A stretch of DNA of 64,000 bases from Tubulanus polymorphus (Eukaryota; Nemertea; Palaeonemertea; Tubulaniformes; Tubulanidae), in NCBI RefSeq assembly GCF_964204645.1, contig NC_134027.1, forward strand, positions 24,788,485 to 24,852,484, in the 5' to 3' direction. The notes beneath the pieces are model-generated. The model saw nothing but the letters and a program-made list of their open reading frames with translations. It was not told the DNA's origin and did not search any database. The position numbers were made by a program, and so were the translations under genes. Shown one piece after another: positions 54,034-63,924 of this stretch. How positions within the stretch are numbered: the stretch's first letter is position 1; each line of letters opens with the position of its first letter.

Positions 54034-54242
54034 CAGTAGCTCAGTGAAATACTGTTGCATTCGCTTTCAGTACTGGATGACTAGTGGTTCAAGTCCTGCT
54101 GGCTGCTTACAGTCAGTGTGCGGGCCGAGAACACTTCAAGGGTCTTTGATCCTGTCTTGAGGTTAAATGAATAATCCAATAGGGGTAGTCTCAGGAAAAC
54201 AAGATCCAAACGACGTAAAACAAAAACAGGCAAAAAAACAAA
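54034..54242 (+). mobile_element. tRNA-derived SINE, near full length
   Basis: Head: CAGTAGCTCAGTGAAATACT (A-box) and AGTGGTTCAAGTCCTGC (B-box). Body ends AATCCAATAGGGGTAGTCTC, then AAGATCCAAACGACGTAAA and a CAAA-type tail. The 37757-37830 sequence is a truncated second copy. Confidence 0.7.
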
Positions 54243-54517
54243 CTTGCCACAGTAGCATTTGAGGTTCCCAATTCAATATAGGTCATTTTTCGTGCAGCAG
54301 TGGTTTGCCGGTACAGGTGAACGATTTTTTCAACCGCCCACAGTAACCCGCAAGTAGTACCAGAATATAATCAAAATGGCGGCTTTTTGAATTGCAGGAT
54401 TACGGTATAGGGTTTACGGTCTACTGGGCCCAAAGGGTTAGGGTGAGGTTATGCATTATAATATGGTAGAGTTATGATAAGGGAATAAGTATTGAAAATG
54501 ACCGTGTTCTGCCAGTT

Positions 54518-54600
54518 GGCCTGTTAGCTCAGTCAGTACAGTAGGGTGTTGTTACGCTATAGGCCTAATAGTGCTCCGGTGCTAGCGTGTTCGAGTCTCA
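54518..54600 (+). mobile_element. tRNA-like sequence (SINE head or tRNA pseudogene)
   Basis: GGCCTGTTAGCTCAGTCAGT fits an A-box and GTGTTCGAGTCTC a B-box, about 50 bp apart. The 5' seven bases have no pairing partner at the 3' end, so a functional tRNA is unlikely. Confidence 0.45.
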
Positions 54601-56699
54601 ATTTTCGCAATACGATCGAAGTCCAGCGATTTTGCGTATGCGCATTGGGGAACCTAACCCTGAGCGGTAGAAAAAATCGCTTACCCAGAGGAGGTACTGC
54701 GATGGAAGAGGAGGAGGGAAAACTGATCTGAAATTTTCACGGTCAGCTTAAACCGTTTTAGTTCACTTGTCATCTAATGACAAGCACCGCATTTACTACA
54801 AACTATTCCCTCAAAATCATCTAACGCTGAATGAAATTACGTACATTTAGATTTTATGCGTTTTTCGATTTTAGAAAGAATTTCAAGCTAACTTCATTTG
54901 ACATCATTCAGCCGGAAACACGATTTAGCTCCACTTATAACGCGTGTATCGCGTATTCAGGTTGCGCGCTAATCGCCGGTCGTTGGACTCACTAATCGAC
55001 GGTTATTGCCTCGGACTCGGCGATCGTCTGTGGATAGTAAATCGTGCCCCCGTTAATGGCTCAGTCATCGCCGGACATAACGAACACAGGCGGCGTTGTT
55101 CGTTGAATGAAATTTAGGGCGAAATTTCAGAACTTGTTCCTGAATCTGCTGACTGGGAGTAAACAACCCTTTCTTGAATTTTACCAACCCAAGATCACTG
55201 GTATGCCTCAGTGGGCGCCGCGCCTCCCGGGGTTTCCGGTACTTAGATATATGGATGTTAATGATGAAAAAATGGATCTCCAGGGACGAAAGGAAGATCA
55301 GATTTGATGAGGATAACTTTTTCAGATATTTTCGGTTTCTGCTAGGAATCAATTGTCGCGTACAAGAGCGGCGTACCGGCAAACTCGGCATCCCGTACTG
55401 AACCAGACGATAGTACGGTTTCAACTACGAGCATCAACGCGGTGTCTAGACTAACAACGAGGGTGTTGGAAATCTAGCGAGAGTTGTAAGTGGTCCTGAA
55501 TCAGAGGAATTTCGACTGAATAATTAACAAATTCAGTTTGAATTGGACCACTATCGTTGCGACTCAAAGAGGATTCAGATACCGCTTTCGAGATGCAAAT
55601 TTATACATCTTTCCGATTGCAAAACATTTCATTTGAATGACACCTTTTACCAGATCAGAAAATGGCAAGGACGGATTTAGGAGGTGATCTCGGGGTCCAG
55701 ACCCCTCCTCTCCACAGAGGTTGCCTTTCCATCACGATAAAGATGGATTAAACCCACAAATCTGAGATTCAACCTCTCGGAATTCTTACGTATCTTGTAT
55801 GTATTTGTTTATACCGAGCTTGGGACCCGGGAAAGTCCTTATTTCACATGACTGCTTTTTTTTCTCAAAAAATACGTTTTACTCACTTCTATAGACACCA
55901 GCGCCTACCATCCTAGGTCCGCCAACCTCGGCTGGGTCGGAAAAGTTTTGCCGTTGGTGATTCTACACGAACAACTCGAGTAGTATCTAGGCTAGAGAAA
56001 TCCATCTCCGTCGTCAGGGATTTTGTCGGTTAGACTCAGACCCTATTTCGCTGTGTCAACTGGTCCCACGGTGTTAACCATTTTAACTGTTGTGATCAGA
56101 TTAGAAGTGATGACCATTCACTGATTACGGCCTGTCATTCTCTATTTCTTTTAAGGCCATCACAAACAAAATAAAAACAGATCCGAGAATTGAAAACCAT
56201 ATAAAGCATTGAAGAAGAATGCAGGGTAATTAATATGTGAAATTTTGAATAACCATATTTCCGATATCCCCTATGTGTCCTTGTAATTGAAAACGTTATT
56301 GGTTTTTTCGTGGGTTTGGAGATGTCAATGAAAGTGCTTTTATTGACGAGACCAACTTAAACACAATCGTTAACATATGAATTATTAAATAGAAAATGAT
56401 GCCATTGGATAATCTTGCTGCGCAAAAGTTTCAAAAGTTTAAGTTCAGCAAGGTCTATGATGTAGAGGTTTCAACTTGACTTCAGAGCACATCAGGTGGC
56501 CTAGCTCAGTCAGTCAAATCATGGAGTCTCTTTTCTCTCATGAACCCCTTTCAATGAAGACTTTTTGCCATCCCTCAATACAGCGAATAATGAATCAGAA
56601 AACGATGCTTCAGGTCAACTGCCAGTCCCTTCTGGTCCTGATGAGACTTTCATCAGGTAATGCACTACCAAAAATGTGCGAGCTATGCTAGTTGAAATA
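54601..56699. other. No gene recognised
   Basis: Minus-strand frame 55065-55424 (119 codons) and plus-strand frames here lack domains. GGCCTAGCTCAGTCAGT near 56498 is another A-box-like word without a B-box. Missing 5' exons of the Tudor gene could lie here but none could be proven. Confidence 0.4.
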
Positions 56700-57000
56700 G
56701 ACATTAGGTCTGCCAGCAACTCACTGTGACGTCATGCTCCGATCCGCGAGACGAGTGACGCTAGCTGTCTAAACAATCGCTGGCAGTTGCTGATCCTACT
56801 TTCCGTGATGTGACCGTCTCTCGCAGTCGCAACCGACCTACGCGCTCAGAACGCTACTATTTTCGGGGTCCCGGGCCTTCACATAATGAAGCTCATGCTA
56901 GCTACCGGTAAGTGTCGATCGCGTCACGGTCGACCTATGCGACCAGTTGCGGCCGATCGCGTCGCGTTGCAAGCAGTTGCGAGTCGACCTACATCCACCG
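56700..57000. mobile_element. Probable MITE (GTCGACCTA/CAGTTGC-rich)
   Basis: GC-rich block with repeated CAGTTGC, GTCGACCTA and GATCGCGTC words and AGTCGACCTACATCCACC at its right end. Its composition recalls the element at 59370-59710. Clear ends were not resolved. Confidence 0.3.
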
Positions 57001-57326
57001 GACTAGATTTAGCTTAATTTGATAAAGTTAATATTAACACCTTATGGTCGAATAAACCCACTACTCCATCAGGAACCATGGATGGCCCGGTGTAACTCCC
57101 GGAAACCGGCCCGGTGTAACTCCCGGAATCCACGCACGGGTGTAAACATTGAACACATATGTGTCGAATTAAATATTAAAACCATACAGTTTGTTTTTGT
57201 ATTTGAACGCGCGACGAAATACGAATATTTAAACAGCCACAGAAAATTGACATTATGCGGAAAATTTTAGACTGGATTCAGCGGTATTGATTCCAGTTGT
57301 GAGTTTTATTCAAACCACTACACACG

Positions 57327-57390
57327 ATGAACTTCATAATCACTAGAATCTCAATTATTGCATTTTACAGTTTCATATTCAATATTTCAG
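57327..57390 (+). CDS. F-type lectin gene, exon 1 (signal peptide)
   Basis: ATG at 57327 opens MNFIITRISIIAFYSFIFNI then S, a hydrophobic signal peptide, and stops at donor GTATTT in phase 1, exactly the phase needed by exon 2. A competing start with donor GTAAGTG at 56886 (MKLMLAT) lies in repeat DNA and gives no hydrophobic core. Confidence 0.65.
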
Positions 57391-60300
57391 GTATTTATGC
57401 ATTTGTATTTTTGTTTTGTTACCGTATTTTTGGACGCCATAAAAATATTTCATATGAATTCCTACTCAGCATTATCTAAGGGGTACTGCGCGAGTCGATG
57501 TGCACTACATCATCGAAATTGACGTTTAAGAATAATGATTACAAGTCTTGGCACTAAATTGGCTCTAATTTAGTGATAAGATATATATTCCACGATTCTC
57601 TTTTTTCTATGTAATTGATGAATGATATTATAAATTGTGGTAAAATTTCGTCTGATAAAGGGTGGCGACGGTTTTGTACGAAAACGTATCGAGCCGATAC
57701 AATATTTAAATCATATGTTTTATATTAAGAAATTTATTCTTTGAATAATCAAGACTAAAAGACAGCCGAATAAACGTTATTGAATATTTCAATCAAGGAT
57801 AATAAAATAATTCGACTTGGGATTGCCATAGCTTAACTTATATAACGGAAATTCTCCGAGACTTGGCCCTTACAAAATGACAAGTCGTCTTTTACAAGAT
57901 GGGATTAAGGTAAATTGGTTCGTCGGGGCAAACCGAACTGCTTTGCATTATACGGTACAATATAATTTAAAATAATTTAACGAAATGGAAACCTCGACAT
58001 CTCCAGCTAAGCGGTTTTCGTAGTGATAATAATGATAATGATTATGATAATGTTTATTTTTGTATAAGTGTCAAGGTTCTTTTCGCCGACTCGCAATGCA
58101 TAATACAGAGTAACAATAAGATTACAAGCATACGAAAATATACTGAACCATTACAACATTTTAATGATAAGTTTAATTTAAAAAAGAATATTCCCGAGCG
58201 CCTCTAGTAGTTGCTCGGATGTTACTTTTCAGGGAGAGATGACTGATACACGAAATAGAGTTATAGGCTGGGGTATTAATAAAACCAGATTTGGAGCGCA
58301 TTTGAACTGGACTGCATTTACGATACCTGCACTACATAAATGACTTTTATTATCACTGTTACTAAACTTTAAGCCTTTTCTTAAAAAGCTTGTAGAAAAC
58401 TTTACTATATTTCCAGCAACTAGCGCACGACAGAATTTAGCTTTAGGCAGACCTACTGAGCAATGCAGCACGAATAATGACGCATCTTCATCGCGAGCTG
58501 TCGATGGAAAAACAGGGTCAGTTTGCGCGACGACAAGTCATTTCTGGGAAGGACCGGATCCTCACTGGTGGAAAGTGAGCCTAGATCGCGTGTATACTGT
58601 CACTAGTGTTATACTAATTAATGGCGCGGCGACTATGCGGGGTAATTAATTATTCATGTACCGTAAATGAATACCCCTGGGTCCAGTTTTATAGACTGGT
58701 ATGAACTTTAACCCCGGGGATAACTCAACGGAAAATGAATTAAGTTAGCCCCCGGGTAAATACCAGTCTATGAAACCGGCCCCAGGTTGTTACCGCTGTA
58801 TCTAAGCTCTAAGTGCTTCAGTGAGTATGTATTGTGATTTCTATATTGTAGCGAGTAAACATTTGAAAGAATTCAAGATTCTGGTCACCACGGACGAGTC
58901 TCCACCAGCTATGAGCTTAACGAATATACCGCAGAATCTAATTTGTGCGGAACAGCAAACCCTTATGGGCCAATCGGAGGCGAAAGAATTCTTCTGTCCC
59001 AGTCACATGACCGGAAATACTGTTATTGTCACTAGACTGTTAGCACCATTTAGCGCTTTAGGCTTGTGTGAAGTGGAGGTTTACGGTAAGGAAAACTATA
59101 TTCTGTATAAGCATGGACGTATAATCTAGTTTATACGTCCATGGTATAAGCACGGCGTTTTTGCACAGTCGGGTGGTCTTAAAGTCTTAATCCTTTCTCG
59201 GGTCACCCCTACGACGAGTCGGAACATTCGTCAGCGACCGATTAGTCATGATATGGATGACCTTCATTTGGTCAAGCGGGGTATTAGTCTGCTCGAGTCC
59301 CGCCTTAAGACTGATTTTGAGTTGTTACATCGACTGTAGAATTGAGACGACGATTTTGGACTATATCTTACGCACATCGACACTGCGATTGGAGACAACT
59401 AGTTGCAAGGCAGTTTTCGGCGCATGAGAGGAACTGGCTGGATACGATCAGTTGCTTGAACGTGTCGATGTGAGCGAGCTTACGATTGGTAAGCGTCGAT
59501 CTATCTCCAGTTCCAGCCAGTTGCCCATGTTCTACTTTTGAGCAACTGGTTATCGCAGTCATATCCGTCGATGTGCGCGCTCTGGATCTCGACGATCGAC
59601 ACGCGCCATGCAGTTGCTGCAACTGACCGGTTGTAATTAGATTTCGATGTGCGCGGGGTAATCGTTCGGTAGCAACTAGTTGTCTCCAATCGCAGTGTCG
59701 ATGTGCGCTAGGCTTAAGCCATGGCTATGCATCTGACACGAGGACTTCTTTAAACAGAACCTTTTATAGAAAACTGAATTGATTTTCAGGATATACATTG
59801 ACAACTACCACACTTCAACCAACCACTGTATCAAGTACCGCAGTACCCTCTACCACAGAGACTAGCACCAGTACCTCCGCACCTACGACCATACCCTCTA
59901 CCACAGAGACTAGCACCAGTACCTCCGCACCTACGACCATACCCTCTACCACAGAGACTAGCACCAGTACCACCGCACCTACGACCGTACCCGCCACTAC
60001 CACACAGACTAGCACCAGTACCACCGCACCTACGACCGTACCCGCCACAACCACACAGACTAGCACCAGTACCACCGCACCTACGACCGTACCCTCTACC
60101 ACACAGACTAGCACCAGTACCACTGTAAGTACCACAGTACCTTCTACTACAGAGACCAGCACCAGTACCACTGCAGGTACCACAGTGCCAAGAAACACTG
60201 CTGCCAAGACACCTACCACCGTAACCTTTACCAGGACCGCTGCAGGAACCACATTGCCAAGAAACACTGCTGCCAAGACACCTATCACCGTACCCTTTAC

Positions 60301-60763
60301 CAGTACCACTGCAGGTACCACAGTACCAAGAAACACGGCTACTAAGACACCTACCACCGTACCCTTAACCAGTACCGCTGCAGGTACCACCATACCCTCT
60401 ACCACAGAGGCCAGCACCAGTACATCTTCTAAACCTACTACAGCGACACCTACACCAACTAGCTGCGTTGCACCTGGAGCGGGAAGTAACGTCACCAGCC
60501 GATATGGACGTCATTCAGACTGGAGTAACAAACACTTACTGGAATCATTGAATACAGTGAGATCTTGTGTGGAATGCGGCGTTAAATGTAATCTGAAAAC
60601 TGACTGTATCGGGGTCACGTGTAACCGTGCCACTACCGGTCAATTACTGTGCCAACTATTTACATCAGTTACAACAGCACCAGCAGCAGCACCAGCACCA
60701 GCACCAGCAAGAAGTAATGATCAAACTGATCTTAGATCTTACAAGAAAATACAACTGTGTTAA
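57327..60763 (+). CDS. Secreted F-type lectin / mucin / PAN-like protein (gene level)
   Basis: Four exons join in frame into 498 codons plus stop. Residues 1-22 are a signal peptide. About 26-174 is an F-type lectin (fucolectin) domain with the family hallmarks NLALGRPTEQCST, SRAVDGKT, HWWKVSLD and a closing LCEVEVYG. About 178-385 is a Thr/Ser/Pro mucin stalk with a 16-residue repeat (TSTSTSAPTTIPSTTE). About 400-470 is a cysteine-rich domain (SCVECGVKCNLKTDCIGVTC, then GQLLCQLF) like PAN/Apple folds. The end is Ala-Pro-rich. F-type lectins bind fucosylated glycans in invertebrate immunity and gamete recognition. Here the N-R-x-D segment of the sugar site reads NGAATMR, so fucose binding may be lost. 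It is probably secreted into mucus or haemolymph. Confidence 0.82.
58015..58230 (-). mobile_element. Retroelement-like 3' tail in lectin gene intron 1
   Basis: On the minus strand the sequence ends in CAAAAATAAACATTATCATA and an ATTATC-type simple repeat, the shape of a LINE/SINE 3' end. No coding part was recognised. The rest of this intron (57391-58014) shows nothing. Confidence 0.4.
58417..58641 (+). CDS. F-type lectin gene, exon 2 (lectin first half)
   Basis: Acceptor TTTACTATATTTCCAG, donor GTAATT, phase 1 in and out. It encodes ARQNLALGRPTEQCST, SSSRAVDGKTGSVC, then HWWKVSLDRVYTVTSVILIN. These are the conserved first strands of F-type lectins, including the WW-x-V-x-L motif. Confidence 0.85.
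58677..58786. mobile_element. MITE-E, copy 2
   Basis: 110 bp in lectin gene intron 2. Inverted ends CCTGGGTCCAGTTTTATAGA and CCTGGGGCCGGTTTCATAGA; palindromic centre around CCCCGGGG. Confidence 0.75.
58852..59085 (+). CDS. F-type lectin gene, exon 3 (lectin second half)
   Basis: Acceptor TCTATATTGTAG, donor GTAAGG, phase 1 in and out. It encodes HLKEFKILVTTDESPPAMSL, NLICAEQQTLMG, KEFFCPSHMTGNTVIV and ALGLCEVEVYG, matching the C-terminal half of the domain with its cysteine pairs. The open frame continues a few codons past the donor. Confidence 0.85.
59160..59740. mobile_element. MITE-A relative interrupted by MITE-J
   Basis: Outer words TGCACAGTCGGGTGGTCTTA on the left and CTTAAGCCATGGCTATGCAT on the right are MITE-A-type ends. 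Inside, about 59371-59710, is a second element whose ends are perfect 35-bp inverted repeats starting GCACATCGACACTGCGATTG. Both sit in lectin gene intron 3. Confidence 0.75.
59790..60763 (+). CDS. F-type lectin gene, exon 4 (mucin stalk and PAN-like end)
   Basis: Acceptor TTGATTTTCAG, phase 1 in, stop TAA at 60761-60763. A 48-bp coding repeat yields the Thr-rich stalk, with a later diverged set (NTAAKTPTTVTFTR). Six cysteines follow in the PAN-like domain and a last one is the final residue. The antisense frame over the stalk is a shadow. Confidence 0.85.
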
Positions 60764-60814
60764 TCAGTGTTAACCCCTAATAATCTCTGTTAATCCCTGT
60801 TTAACCGATGTAAG

Positions 60815-61055
60815 CTTCTTGAATGGAGGGTTTGGGGGAGGTATGTCTCTGAATGGTGGGTTTGGGGAGGTGTGTCTCTGAATGGAAGGTTTGGGGAGGT
60901 GTGTCTCTGAAAGGAGGGTTTGGGGAGGTGTGCCTCTGAAAGGAGGGTTTGGGGAGGTATGTTTCTGAATGGAAGGTTTGGGGAGGTGTGTCTCTGAAAG
61001 GAGGGTTTGGGGAGGTGTGTCTCTGAATGGAGGGTTTGGGGAGCTGTTTCTCTGA
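60815..61055. repeat. 30-bp minisatellite in the likely lectin 3' UTR
   Basis: Eight copies of GGAGGGTTTGGGGAGGTGTG plus TCTCTGAAT, starting about 50 bp after the stop codon. G-rich on the plus strand (runs of three and four G), so G-quadruplex formation in the RNA is conceivable. Confidence 0.92.
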
Positions 61056-61153
61056 AGCTAGAATTTACGTGTATTTTTCAATTCATTCCTAGTCTTATTT
61101 TTCTCAAAGAGTATTTGTTGATTTTTGCGTGGATACCGTATAACGTCGTACTT

Positions 61154-61159
61154 AATAAA
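61154..61159 (+). terminator. Candidate polyadenylation signal, lectin gene
   Basis: AATAAA about 390 bp after the stop codon, beyond the G-rich minisatellite. First canonical signal seen downstream. Confidence 0.4.
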
Positions 61160-61585
61160 TTCCTATCGATCGTAGATTAAGAGTCTTATGAGTTTGGAAG
61201 GAATCTGGTTGCTGAAACATAGATTGTAATAAGTCGTAATGGAACAAGTAAAATTAGTAATATGTTGGTAGAAGTAACGACAAGATTTGAAGAAAGCATC
61301 AAGATTATTCGGTGCAGCTTTTGGAATGTTATAAAAACAAGCATGTGACAAATCAACGAAAGGTATAACCAATATATTATATTTCCTTTTCCAGAATCTA
61401 TGTATTGAATAATCTATTAATTGATGATATCGAATTACTCGATATTTGATATTTGAAGACTCGATCGTTACATGTGTGTTAAGTTACAAATTAGCGATTG
61501 AATTACATTCGATGAGTTAACTCCAGGAGTCAATTTGTCGACATTAGGCTGATGTAGACAATCAATACTTCAAACGCGTTTCAAG
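61160..61585. other. Intergenic, nothing recognised
   Basis: AT-rich gap between the lectin gene and the next GPCR. The minus-strand frame 61163-61372 vaguely resembles a LINE C-terminus but not enough to call. Confidence 0.4.
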
Positions 61586-62545
61586 ATGAACGATTCAGCT
61601 ATCGGTAGCTATGGGGCGACTTTCTACGCGTCGATCGTGGTCAACGCGCCTCGCGTGACCAGTCCGGCCATTCGTCGATTCCAGACGATCTTTATACCGG
61701 TGATCATTGTACCGGGCGTATTCGGTAACATCGCCAGTTTTCTTGTGATGACAAGTCGAAAGTTTCGCGTTTCCTCTTGCTCGCAGTACCTGGCCGCGCT
61801 GGCCGTATTCGATACTTTCACGTTGGTCGTATATTCGCTCCCGTTTATAAACCAGGCCTTCTACCCGTACAGTTTAGTGACTTTTGAAAACAGTTTGTCC
61901 TGTAAGATCTATGAATATTTATCTTCCATAAACGACGCCGCCAGTTCGTGGATGGTAGTGATTCTTACCATGGAACGTTTGGTGATAGTGGTTTGGCCGT
62001 TTGCAGCTAGAACGGTGGCCACTCCGGCGTTTTCCAGAAAAGTCATTCTAATCATGTCAATATTTTGGAGCGTGTCGTGCATATACATATTCATAGCTAC
62101 CAAATTCGATATTAATCTGCAAAGTTGCGTGATGACTTCATTTTGGTATAACATATACTTCAGCGTTAGTCCCGTAACCATAGTCTATATTCCAACCGTT
62201 TCAGTTCTTATATGCAACGCATTGTTGATCATCTTACTTCGTCGAAGTAACGGATTCGGTCAGTCGTCGGGTAAATCAGCTTCGGCCACGAAAGCGACGG
62301 TCATGGTGCTGATGGTATCGCTTCTGTTTACTGTGTGCACCTTGCCGAACACCGTGTTCGCGTTCATACTGCCGTACGTAAGTTTGAGCCCGCAAACGGT
62401 GATCGATATTTCGTCGATCACCAGCGCCATCTACGGCATGAACAGCGCGATCAATTTTTACGTATATCTGCTCTCCGGGGACGAAGTTCGTAACTTCGTC
62501 GTTCTTCGTCTGAAATGTGGCCGAATTCCCAAGTCTACTACATAA
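61586..62545 (+). CDS. Class A peptide-type GPCR, single exon
   Basis: 319 codons from ATG to TAA, the compact length usual for such receptors. Seven membrane segments at about 34-56, 67-90, 104-134, 152-171, 192-218, 236-260 and 273-295. G-N48 in TM1, D76 in TM2, and the C106-C181 disulfide pair are present. DRY reads E130-R-L. TM6 has C251-T-L-P254. TM7 has NSAINFYVY instead of NPxxY, followed by SGDEVRNF for helix 8. This N-S-x-x-N-F-Y pattern is common in the expanded, FMRFamide/TRH-like orphan receptors of lophotrochozoans; the ligand cannot be told. The C-terminal tail is very short and holds C311, a possible palmitoylation site. No introns; it lies head-to-tail with the lectin gene. 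Confidence 0.92.
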   Translation: MNDSAIGSYGATFYASIVVNAPRVTSPAIRRFQTIFIPVIIVPGVFGNIASFLVMTSRKFRVSSCSQYLAALAVFDTFTLVVYSLPFINQAFYPYSLVTFENSLSCKIYEYLSSINDAASSWMVVILTMERLVIVVWPFAARTVATPAFSRKVILIMSIFWSVSCIYIFIATKFDINLQSCVMTSFWYNIYFSVSPVTIVYIPTVSVLICNALLIILLRRSNGFGQSSGKSASATKATVMVLMVSLLFTVCTLPNTVFAFILPYVSLSPQTVIDISSITSAIYGMNSAINFYVYLLSGDEVRNFVVLRLKCGRIPKSTT

Positions 62546-62919
62546 AATTCATTGATGAGAATATTAGAAGAGTGCTGGAGTTTGCTATATATATGTCGAA
62601 CATAATAACCCCCAAAAGGAAATGAAATATATATCTGCTATAAACACCTTTTCAAAATGGTGACCTTTAGGTCATATAAGTGAATGTTCTATAGCAGAAA
62701 AACGGATAAATCGATGTACTAAACCGCGTTCTTCCCAATTTTATCTTATAACGTGGCTTAACTTTTTACAGAACATTCTTTTAAGAAACAACAAAAAAGT
62801 AACTAACTTTCATATATCTTGTTCTAGTTGATATCACGGTTTTACCTGATAATGTATGGATGTACATGTAGAGGTATGAAATGTGCTAGTCAGGTAGATG
62901 GGCGTTGTGTTGTCATTCC
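62546..62919. other. Intergenic, nothing recognised
   Basis: AT-rich 3' flank of the GPCR. No clear AATAAA was found in the first 250 bp. Confidence 0.4.
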
Positions 62920-62928
62920 GACTTCACT

Positions 62929-63255
62929 CATCCTCGCTTGCCAGGGGTCCAGTATCACTCCCGAACTCCCTTCCACCAGCCCCCTGGCCTCACGAAGCGT
63001 GATTTCATTACTGGCGCTGTTGCACATGACGTCATATATCGATTTGCGAAATACTTCCTTGTTCGGTAAAACGTTCGCTGATTGGTCCATTTAACGGGAA
63101 AACCAACAGAAGTCTACTGTCGGTTTGTTACAAGCGCTGTGATTGGTACGACCGGATTCTGGTCGGCTAGTAACGACTCCAACGACTCGTGAGGTCAAGG
63201 GGTTCGGGGAACAGCTTTAGCGTAGTGGGTTCGAATCTCTTGACGGGTGAAGATG
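62929..63255. mobile_element. MITE-B, full-length copy 2 (327 bp)
   Basis: Same length as copy 1 at 7353-7679 and differs at only about a dozen positions. Flanked by GACTTCACT at 62920-62928 and 63256-63264, a perfect 9-bp target duplication. Includes the tRNA-like B-box GTGGGTTCGAATCTC. Confidence 0.92.
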
Positions 63256-63332
63256 GACTTCACTCAGTTTTGAAAATTATTTTCCTCTAAGAAATCAAAT
63301 TCACAGCCGCTTAACCAGAAATCGTAACGACA

Positions 63333-63479
63333 TATTTCAAGGGACAATTAAAGAAACACTCATTAAAAGTTATAGGCCCCCAATTTTGGAACAAATTAAA
63401 TACGGATATAAAAAAATCAAAAAGTTTATTCGTTTTTAAAAAAAGGCTCAAACATTCCCTTGTTGAGCGATATTCGTAA
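63333..63479 (+). pseudogene. LINE ORF2 C-terminal remnant
   Basis: 48 codons and a stop ending in the non-LTR retrotransposon signature: VIGPQFWNKLNTDIKKSKSL then FVFKKRLKHSLVERYS. The G-P-x-F/L-W-N-x-L ... F-K-K-x-L-K pattern marks the last residues of the reverse transcriptase ORF of CR1/Jockey-like elements. The upstream part is missing or frameshifted. Confidence 0.75.
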
Positions 63480-63752
63480 TTTATTATGTCAATCAGTGTA
63501 TGTATGTCATTGTTCAGTCAGTATATGTATATATATGTCAATACGTTGTATTATGATCGGTATTATGTCGTTTTTCTACTCAATTTCATTTCATTTTATA
63601 TATTTTCTTTTCTAGGGCTGTTTTCTTGTATAAGCTAACTGTTGCTTCAAAGCAGTCCCTCATCTAATATTATTACAATTTTAATGTATTTGTTTATCCA
63701 TTAATTCTGTAAAAATTTTTACATGAAAATAAATCATATCATATCATATCAT
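63480..63752 (+). mobile_element. LINE 3' UTR with ATCAT tail
   Basis: AT-rich UTR after the ORF2 stop, ending GTAAAAATTTTTACATGAAA then AATAAATCATATCATATCAT, an AATAAA-type signal followed by a CATAT pentanucleotide tail. Confidence 0.7.
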
Positions 63753-63758
63753 ACTTAC

Positions 63759-63913
63759 CAATTCGTGTTTGCAACTGCAAAAAGTTATTTGGGAGGTCCA
63801 TACAGTAGTAACGTACATCTTGATGATGGGCTCTATCAGTTCTAACACATGCCTCGTTAGAAGGTCTGTTGAAGCAATTAGGTAATGGTTAGTTGAATGC
63901 TGAAGGGCACCAT
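63759..63913 (-). CDS. Orphan exon-like segment
   Basis: Acceptor TTTTATTTTCAG and donor GTAAGTATG bound 155 bp open in phase 1 in, phase 0 out. It encodes DGALQHSTNHYLIASTDLLT then RHVLELIEPIIKMYVTTVW and FCSCKHEL. No family is recognised. It is on the Tudor gene strand and could be an upstream exon of it, but its exit phase does not match visible exon 1, so at least one more exon would be needed. The acceptor tract partly overlaps LINE-tail sequence. Confidence 0.3.
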
Positions 63914-63924
63914 CTGAAAATAAA

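Noticed and set aside
54518-54600. Functional tRNA gene
   Set aside because: A- and B-boxes are present but the acceptor stem does not pair and the anticodon arm is not clear.
55065-55424. 119-codon minus-strand frame as the missing 5' exon of the Tudor gene
   Set aside because: No matching splice sites in the required phase and no RING, B-box or other recognisable domain.
56886-56908. Alternative first exon MKLMLAT with a perfect GTAAGTG donor in phase 1
   Set aside because: It lies in a repeat-like GC-rich block and gives no hydrophobic signal core; 57327-57390 gives a proper signal peptide with the same phase.
59815-60495. 226-codon minus-strand frame rich in Val/Leu
   Set aside because: Antisense of the Thr-rich mucin repeat (ACC/ACT read backwards gives Val-rich peptide).
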